64,000 bases of DNA from Sweltsa coloradensis (Eukaryota; Arthropoda; Insecta; Plecoptera; Chloroperlidae). A model generated the notes under the pieces. That model saw nothing but the letters and a program-made list of their open reading frames with translations, was not told where the DNA came from and searched no databases. Shown piece after piece: positions 56,468 to 64,000 of the stretch (positions within the stretch are counted from its first letter, which is position 1; every line of letters begins with the position of its first letter). The stretch lies in contig JAMZAV010000905.1 in assembly GCA_024449915.1 (NCBI GenBank), positions 148,427 through 212,426 on the forward strand. The letters are read 5' to 3'. Position numbers and translations under genes: made by a program.

Positions 56468-57424
56468 GTAAGCAGAAGCCGCCGGACGCATGCGCAAAGT
56501 ACTACTCCCCAGCACATCACCAGGCACGCCATCAAGTCTATACTGTGATAGCGGCTAGATTCACTATGGAGGAAATTTTTACAGAGGGCGAAACCAATAT
56601 ATTATCAATCGGTGTAGATAGTTCACCTCCCAAAGGGAATATCTCACCTTTGTTTAAAAAGTGTTGAAATTGACGGTTAAAAACTAAATTTTCTACTGTA
56701 TAGAGAACTTTGTAGTTACTATATCGTAGGTCTACAAGGTTTCCCTCACAGAGGGGACAGATCATTTAAAAAAGTTACCAGATCCTATCATATTCGCTTA
56801 AATTTTAAAGTTATTGGCTTTACCGTGAGCATATTCAAGTAACGAGTGGAAAATTTGACAACGAAAAAGTATAATGAAAACATTGACACACGGGGGAAAA
56901 TATTTCAAATTTCTGTCACTTATAATATAGTAAAGGCCAAAGGGATAGACTTTGAGGGGACTTTTGAGTAAACGTGTGACAATATTCCAAGCATGGAAAC
57001 ATAGAAGAATGCCTTTTGATTTGGAAACTCATGTAACGCCACACTTGACAACTCACTTCTTTGTAGGTTGAGTATTGTGCGTAATTTGCAGTCATTTCAT
57101 GGCAATAAATCAATAGAGTTCTTTCAATCTCGAATAACAATCTGCCATTTCCGGTATTGAAACTAATTTAAAGAACTAGGGCTACACCCATTGCCATTGG
57201 TGGGACTAGCTAGAACTACCAGTACCACACAATCGTGGACTCGACAAACATCAACAAGAACTTTCATGGCGTGATTAACCGAGTATAATAGAATCTGGCT
57301 GATTGACTTGGGTTCTTTTCTTTCACATATACAACAGTCCCGCCACTCCCCAATTAAATCTTTTATTCTCACATCCCATCCCATCCTAATACACTTCCAG
57401 TTACGACTAAAGCCCTTTTTTATC

Positions 57425-57800
57425 TGTTACCGCTGATGTTGTCCCTGCACGCCATCTTTAATAATTGTTACTTCTGTTGCTATGACCGCCACTAGAATTT
57501 ATTTCGGTTCTTGTCATGCACGCCATCTTTAAATGTTTCAGTTTTTGACATGCACGCCATCTTGGGAAAAAATTGTTACAGCTGTTGTCATGCATGCCAT
57601 CTTGAATAAAATTGTCACTTAAAAATGTTGTCATGGCACGCCACTTGAATTGTTTCAGTTTTTGTCATTCACACCACTAGATAGAATTGTTTCAGTTGTT
57701 GTTATTATGAACGCCATATTGTATTGTATCAGTTATTGTCAGTCACGCCATCTTGAATAAAATTTTTTGCATCTCTTTTTCATGCACGCAATCTTGAATG
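57425..57800. repeat. Diverged minisatellite of about 45 bp, 8-9 copies
   Basis: Unit CATGCACGCCATCTTGAATA, AAATTGTTACAG and TTGTTGT, well diverged between copies. Confidence 0.88.
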
Positions 57801-58861
57801 TTTGAGCTATATGTCTTGCCTGTAATGTTGAATTGTCAAGAATTACGTCTTTCACGGCACAAGCTATGCAGTGTATATGTCAAGCTACACTATATTAAAA
57901 GTGTTAACTCAGCAAGCTTATGTTGTTTGTTCTAATTAGCTATGTGTTAAATTGTAGGCCTACGTTTTAGGCATGATTATTATATGTTTCATAATAAGTT
58001 ATTGTATTGATATGCCATAACGTGTTTAGTATTTTTTATCTTGTATGTATATTTGCTGTCTGTGTTGTTTGTTTTGTTATGGAGAAAGTTTTATTTTTAA
58101 AAAATACATATTGAAAAAAACTGTGTTTTTGCTGCATCCTTGTTAATAAAATAAACAAATCCCAAACTAGTTCCAAAAGCCTTCTTCTTCTCCACATCTT
58201 CGTTCATCATAACCATTGGCGCCTGTCCACTTGGGGGGGGGGGGGGGGGGGGTGACGTCAGCTTGCCGAAGTGATGTCACTTCCGGTTCATGACAGCTAT
58301 TTTTTTATTGAGACGCACTCGACGTTGATACGGAATTATTTGACGATGATATGATGGTAATTACACACGCAAGTCGAACGGGCCTTCGTCGTGATTAATT
58401 TGTCTGTTTGTTAAATGTTTGTTTGTTTGTTTGTTTGTTTGTCCGGTCTCATACAGCCGATTGGTCAAATTGATTGGGCTGAAATTTTAAACACACATCC
58501 GTGACCAGGTAACTGAGAACTGCAAACAAAATGAGCAATATCCGTTGCGATTTAAATCTACAAGAAATAATAAATTGAAAAATAGATTTAACATTATTTT
58601 GTAGGTTTTATTTTAACGACAATGGTTTTGTTTTTGAAAAATTATTTCTTATTTGATATTTTTGTCAGGCTGTTTAAAATTGCATGCAGTGACCAAGGTT
58701 CGAATCTTGCACGCTCAAGGGACCCCAAATTCCACTCGGAGAAAGATATACCTTGCAATCTTTACACGTATTTCGTACTGGCTATGTTTTCCAGAGTATT
58801 GTCCCCAGATGATAGACTACACAAAAGTTATATGCATTTCAAAACATGCTTAATTTTTTTT

Positions 58862-58965
58862 AAAATACAAACCGAAACTACAAAATCTTTCCCGACCAGG
58901 GGTTTGAACCCAGGTCTCCCACATTCGGGTAAAAAGGTGCCTTAGCCAACTAGACAGGAAAAAGA
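58862..58965 (-). repeat. tRNA-derived SINE head
   Basis: On the minus strand TAGTTGGCTAAGGCACC (A box) and CCTGGGTTCAAACCCCTGG (B box) are spaced as in tRNA genes. The acceptor stem does not pair well, so it is read as a SINE and not a tRNA gene. Confidence 0.6.
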
Positions 58966-59104
58966 CCAAGTCGTTGTGCAACGAGTGAGCAGTCATGTTG
59001 ATACCGGGGAACATTTGCATTTTAAAGGGTTTATAATTGTATAGGTTATTTTATTATTATGTTTTTTATATAAATAATAGTTTTTTAAGTAAAGTTGGTA
59101 TAGG

Positions 59105-59350
59105 GGCACGTCAACTGTGCGACAGTGTTGGCTCGGGCCCCTAAGCGCTCGACTCTGATTCGAGATATCCCGGGTTCGAATCCCGTCGAGAACCCGGGAA
59201 TACTGACTGAAGTTTTTTTCCAGGTTTTCCTCAGTCATTAATGCGAATGCAAGGAATTGAGTCCTAAACAAACCCCCGGGGCATCCCTTCCCCAATTGTC
59301 TTATCCGCAACATACCTAGTTCACCTGAAGAGGGGCATATTTGCACTGGG
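59105..59350 (+). repeat. tRNA-derived SINE
   Basis: A TGTTGGCTCGGGCCCC A-box-like region and CCCGGGTTCGAATCCCG B box are followed by ACTGACTGAAGTTTTTTTCC and CAGTCATTAATGCGAATGC. It shares the CTGACTGAA segment with the remnant at 24.5 kb. Confidence 0.65.
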
Positions 59351-59849
59351 TACTCAATACATGGCTCACTCACTCTATAACAACGACTTGGGGTTTTTCC
59401 TAGTACTACCTATGAAGTACACATTAAAAAACTGTATTAACTCTCTCATGGTGCTATCTGGCGGCCGCGGGGATGCGCAGACACCCTCAACGTCATCGAG
59501 GGTGGGTGACCCCCCCCCCCAACCCCCCCAACCATGTGAAAACTAGAAGGTGCCTGTTAGGGCATCGCACTCGCAGCCAAGCCGCGGTGCGCTACACACT
59601 CGGCCACCTTATACAGCCAGCAGAGTTGGGGTGTTTTCGAGGCGTCACCCAGCCGACATGAAACGTGCTATGAACTTAAAAACTGCCATTATCAGGGGAT
59701 TTAGGAACATGACAACACCAAATGCCAACTTTTATTGAGTTACGATCATTTATTCTGGGTGAAAAAAGGATTGAAACATGCCTACTGGCTACTGGCTACT
59801 ATATAGCTATACTACTTTCTAATTCGTCAGTTTCAATTGCCCAGCGATT

Positions 59850-59960
59850 CTGACCAAACGGGTGGGCTACAACGTTCATAATTTACAAGGACATTAAGGC
59901 AACGGTGATGTAGTGCCCCTTTTGGAAGAAAAAGTTGAAAAAGATTTAATCAACAACTAA
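59850..59960 (-). mobile_element. Truncated Helitron-like repeat fragment
   Basis: TTCTGACCAAACGGGTGGGC, CTACAACGTTCATA and GACATTAAGG match one subrepeat of the family at 18.6-21.7 kb. Neither terminus is present. Confidence 0.6.
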
Positions 59961-60133
59961 CTATAGAAACTTGCAATAATCCTACAATGTGTCCAAAAAT
60001 AAACTCTTTGGGGCACGAGATATTTAACATTCTATTGTTAATTGGTATTTCCATAAAAATTAATACTATCTTATTAAAATTATTCTTATTCTATTTTAAC
60101 ATAAATAATTCTGCAGTAGTAATTGAAAAAGTA

Positions 60134-60970
60134 ATGAGATCCCATGCATACAAAAAACTTGTAATAATAAAGCCAAACGTTACACACTCAAAAGTAATGA
60201 GATCTTCAAATTCCGGTTCTAAAATACAGAATATAATAACAACATAAAGTATTATGTAGAAATGACACTATGTTTTGTGCCCAGGGTTGTAATTAGATTG
60301 CACATTGATTATACCCCCACTATTCCTATGAATATTTTTATATATGAACTTGGGGGGTAAATGGGTCAAAGTGTAGTGTCACATACGTAGAAATTTTTAA
60401 GGGTTATGTTTCGATACCCGTAAAAAAATGTATTACAATTTGTATGAAATATTTGATGTTTTTTTTAGGATTTTCATGTTTTGGATACTTTCAAATTTTT
60501 TTTTGATTTGTTCATTACATTTATGTACCATTCACTGAAACCCATTGTATGTTCGTTTTGTTTTAAATGTGTTCATGTTTGTATTGTAATACTTCTAAAT
60601 TAGCTTATGTGCTATAAAAAATATATACTACTACTACTATACTATACTACACTACTAACAAATACCCCCTATACTACTACTACAAAAAAAGGGGCCAATC
60701 ATCTACCCTTTTCACATTTGCGCATTTTTAATTCATAAACGTAGTGCCCTGTTTGGAGGAGTTTTGGGAAAAACTATTACGTTTAAAAATTAATAGTTCA
60801 AATTTATTTTCCCAAGTTTTCAAGGATATTGTTACTGGGCACTGTACGTTAATGAATTAGAATGCGCAAATGTGGAAGGGTAGATGAGCTTGGCACTTTT
60901 TTAGATTTCATTACTTTTGAGTGTGTAAGGTTTGGCTGTATTTTTACAAGTTTTTGTATGCGTTGATGTA
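60134..60970. mobile_element. Inverted-repeat element interrupted in its left arm
   Basis: The outer arms CTCATTACTTTTGAGTGTGT (inverted at 60145-60206, direct at 60905-60968) and inner arms (CATCTACCCTTTTCACATTT at about 60698 and its inverse at about 60870-60892) are adjacent on the right but 480 bp apart on the left. A solo related arm is at 11811-11855. Confidence 0.6.
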
Positions 60971-61062
60971 TTATAATGGTCGCGTCAATTCGTCAATTAT
61001 TTTCCTTCGCGTCATCTGTTATTCAACTCAACTTTTTCTTATCAGCTCGACTACCCCGCACC

Positions 61063-61094
<32 letters not shown>

Positions 61095-61859
61095 GTGCCA
61101 GTCAGTCTATTTAGGTATGCGTTGGCTACTATCACATCGTGCGGTGCAATGCTGGTGCATAGTGCAGGGCTGGTGCTTAGTGCAGTACTGGTGCAGTGTA
61201 GTGTGTGGTGGACATAGCGACCGTCGTCGACATCCTTCTATCTCCACTCTAGGTGAACGCAAGTCGCCGCTCTGAAACTTAACACAAAACATGAAGTAAG
61301 TCTCAGTTCAATAGTTTATTTCTGCACTCTAAGATATGCATTCCATATTTCCCCTTACCCAACTCGGGGTGTTCGTCTGTCATGTCGTTTTGCGTCGTCG
61401 TCGGGGAGGTAGTCGAAGGGAAGGGGGAGGTTCCCCGACCACGTCCATCTTGTAAGTTGAGCATAGAGGTAAGCTCTAGGCCTATATAACTCCCCGGGTC
61501 TTGAGGAGAGGGAAATGTTTGACTATTAGCAAGTACCAGGACTAAAACTGAATAGATGTGAGAACTTATAAACCTTTATCATAAGGATGTCCGCTGTAGT
61601 GTCCACATAATCTGTTTACCCGTGAATGAATAAAGTAATTATTAGGAGGGACGGGGGTCGTAAAGAGCAGGGAAATAACCCTTCCTGTATTCACCTTTTT
61701 TCAAATGAAGAAAACCTGGAAATTCTTTCGGTAACTTTAGCGGTGACTGGGGTTTTATCCCCTGGCTCATAGTCCCCCGCGTACAGGAGGATACAAAGGG
61801 GCCCGTGCTGCGGCCCACACCAGGCAACCATCTTCGCCAGGGGGTTTGGTTCAGTCGGG

Positions 61860-62335
61860 TGGCCGGTGAACGGGTTCCCTTTCCCGGGCATCATAGTCCC
61901 GGGGCGCTACAGTGAGGATACAAGGCGCGCCGTGGGCTGCGGGGCCGACCAGGGGAAACCCTCTCTCCGCCATTGTGGGTTCAGTCAGGGTGGATGGGCA
62001 GATGGGGTTCCCTCCCGTGGTAAGTCCCGGCGCTACAGTGGGGGTTACAAGGCGCGCCGTGCTGCGGCCGACCAGGCAACCATCTCTCGCCAGTTTGGGG
62101 GTTTAGTCGGGTGGCCGGGGCAGACTGGGTTTCCCTCCCGGGGCATATGTCCCGCGCGCTACAGTAGGATACAAGGCGCGCCGTGCTGCGGCCGACCAGG
62201 CAACCACTCTCGCCGTGTGGGTTTATCAGGGGTTTCCGGTGAGATGGGTTCCATCCCGTGGGGTCAATAGTCCCGCGCGCTCAGTGAGGATACAAGGCGC
62301 GCCTCTGCGGCCGAACCCGGCAACCATCTCTCGCC
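61860..62335. repeat. Tandem repeat of about 105 bp, 5 copies, indel-rich
   Basis: Unit contains GGATACAAGGCGCGCCGTGC, TGCGGCCGACCAGGCAACCA and TCTCGCCAG. Copies differ mainly by homopolymer indels, like the 44-53 kb block. Confidence 0.9.
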
Positions 62336-62825
62336 AGGTGGGTTCAGCGCTAGCGCGACGGACGTGTAAGAGAAATGCGCGAATAAGCGAGTGTCGGGCG
62401 CGTGATAACAGATTTTGTATTGGTAAATAATAGTCTAGAGCTAACCCAATTGGGGAGGGAAATGTTTCTTAGGAATTCGTTGTTCAATTCTTTTTAAAAA
62501 TTTTCAATTACCTGATTAATTTTTTTTGCACAATTGATGGGTTTTTCAAGGTTGTTTAAAACCACTCAAAATTATTTTAAAATTAAAGTCATGTTGTTGT
62601 TGACCTTTTTTTAAACAGTTTTCAAAAAGCTGATAAATTTTTTAGGTTTAGTAATAGTTGACAGCCCGGGGGAACTGCACGGGGGAAAAATAATCTGGGT
62701 TTTCTTTGAAGGGTTTTTGTAAAGAAGGCTATTTTTGAATTTATTAGTATTTTAGAGTGGTCTCTGCTGGTTTTTTAAAACATGTGCGGGTTGCGTCATG
62801 GTCGGGTGTAAAATTAGTCTGTCAG

Positions 62826-62975
62826 TGTCCGGGGGTTAGCTTAGTAGATGGCCGAACGGAAGTGGGGTCGGCGTCGGAGGCGTCGGATTTCGCCGGGCAG
62901 AGCGTCCCGACGACGACCATCAGCACCATCTCGCTCAAGAGCGGCGAGACGCGGCTGGTCATCGCGCTCTTACAA
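62826..62975 (+). CDS. CCDC141: CCDC141-like N-terminal exon
   Basis: The donor is TTACAA/GTAGGT; the best acceptor is CTGTCAG at 62824-62825 (50 codons, phase 0/0). The end of the exon reads VPTTTISTISLKSGETRLV, then IALLQ, which matches the characteristic beginning of CCDC141 (TTISTIAVQAGDSKIVIAVI). CCDC141 is a long spectrin-repeat protein with a C-terminal Ig domain, known in mammals for centrosome/DISC1-linked neuronal migration. There is no in-frame ATG in the exon, so translation starts in an upstream exon. It shares strand and order with SESTD1. The upstream boundary lies in low-quality sequence. The remaining exons are outside the window. Confidence 0.65.
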
Positions 62976-63751
62976 GTAGGTACCCCGGGCAGCGAGCCCA
63001 GGACCGCAAGTGTTCTAGTACTACCCCCTAGCCCCTCATTAGCAGGCCCGGCTAAGATGCACCCCCCACCCACCCCACGAGCGTTTAACACCACGGTTCA
63101 CACCAGACGCAGTGTAAACATCATTAGGTCGTGGTTTATTTTAGACGCGCAATCTCAAGAAAGAGGTTATGAACTAAAATAACATCTTGTAATGTTCTCG
63201 TCAACTGGTTGGCGTGATAGATTAGTTGGGCGTGGTCCTTATACCCATCATTAAGTAATATAGCTACTTATATCGATTACCTCTATTTTAATAAAATAAT
63301 AATTAGCCAGGAAAGTTACGTAACATTCTGATGGCTCGTGCGGTTGAGGCACGGATACAAGACGAGACTAGGTTGAGCTTTTTAGCAGGTATCGTAGACC
63401 TTTATCAATTTTAAATGTCTGAAATAATCTAGTTTTTTGGAGGGTTTAAATTTAGGGTGCTTTAGGAAAATGTTTTTTTCAGAATGTCGAAATAATATTA
63501 TACTGCACAAGATCTAGCCTATAACATTGAATTCTAATTATTATGTGGTGATTCGAGAATTTTTTTATAACACTGGCACAACAACAAATAATTTGTTCAA
63601 TGCCTCCTCGGCCTTGAATACGTGAATACGTCTCTTTACAACAATGCGTGTTTTTATCGTATACATGAATATTAAAAATACGCAAAGCAGCGTAAGGTCA
63701 GGCAGGTGTCTAACCCTCGACTGCCGTTTTACTTGGGGAACTAGTCGATTA

Positions 63752-63950
63752 GCGACGTGTGTTCTGACTTAGGACTTGGGAGACGAGTAGTAACGACGTG
63801 TGTTCTGACTTAGGACTTAGGAGACGAGTAATAGCGACGTGTGTTCTGGCTTAGGACTTAGGAGACGAGTAATAGCGACGTGTGTTCTGGCTTAGGAGAC
63901 GGCATAATAACGACGTGTGTTCTGACTTTGGGAGACGGTTTAATAACAAC
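63752..63950. repeat. 41-bp minisatellite, 5 copies
   Basis: Unit CGACGTGTGTTCTGACTTAG, GACTTAGGAGACGAGTAATA. The last two copies carry a deletion of the GACTTAG part. Confidence 0.95.
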
Positions 63951-64000
63951 GAGGCCTGGCATATCCCCGACAGAGAGCGTGTGCACGTGTTGAATGGCCC

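Noticed and set aside
59105..59185. tRNA gene
   Set aside because: A and B boxes are present but stems do not pair, and a SINE-like body follows. Also applies to the B-box-like sites at 13.95, 24.35, 26.6, 53.45 and 58.9 kb.

Overview
The window is nuclear DNA of an animal, most likely a marine invertebrate and possibly a lophotrochozoan such as a mollusc. The genes are split by GT-AG introns, the exons are GC3-rich, and the introns are AT-rich and packed with SINEs, MITEs, an LTR element, Helitron-like repeats, minisatellites and microsatellites. The animal assignment is firm; the phylum is inference. No bacterial gene, CRISPR array or operon is present.

Minus strand, 4.1-12.9 kb: the last eight exons of a muscle-type Ig/fibronectin-III protein. 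All eight join in compatible phases to give FN3-Ig-Ig-FN3, a charged low-complexity region, a very acidic tract and a hydrophobic C-terminal hairpin. The 5' part of this gene was not found. From 12.9 to 33.4 kb no exon is recognisable; the stretch holds repeats, including two divergent arrays of a Helitron-like family, a 76-bp minisatellite and a 5S-rRNA-headed SINE.

Plus strand, 33.4-56.5 kb: a SESTD1-like gene (SEC14 lipid-binding domain followed by spectrin-type helical repeats). About 13 exons can be placed with matching phases, followed by two linker exons. At 62.83-62.98 kb lies an exon matching the N-terminus of CCDC141. It has no in-frame ATG and its acceptor phase fits the upstream exons. 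In human, SESTD1 and CCDC141 are adjacent, on the same strand and in this order, so the window shows either conserved microsynteny or one SESTD1-CCDC141 transcription unit.

Two structural signals stand out. First, several exons of the SESTD1-like gene (2, 6, 7, 11, 12 and 13) have had their 3' end plus 5' splice site tandemly duplicated. One case (exon 6) gives a second perfect donor 87 nt downstream in an open frame. Second, about 44.3-53 kb and 61.6-62.8 kb look like unpolished sequence (inflated homopolymers, frameshifted repeats). The larger block contains a 6.5-kb LTR retrotransposon on the minus strand.
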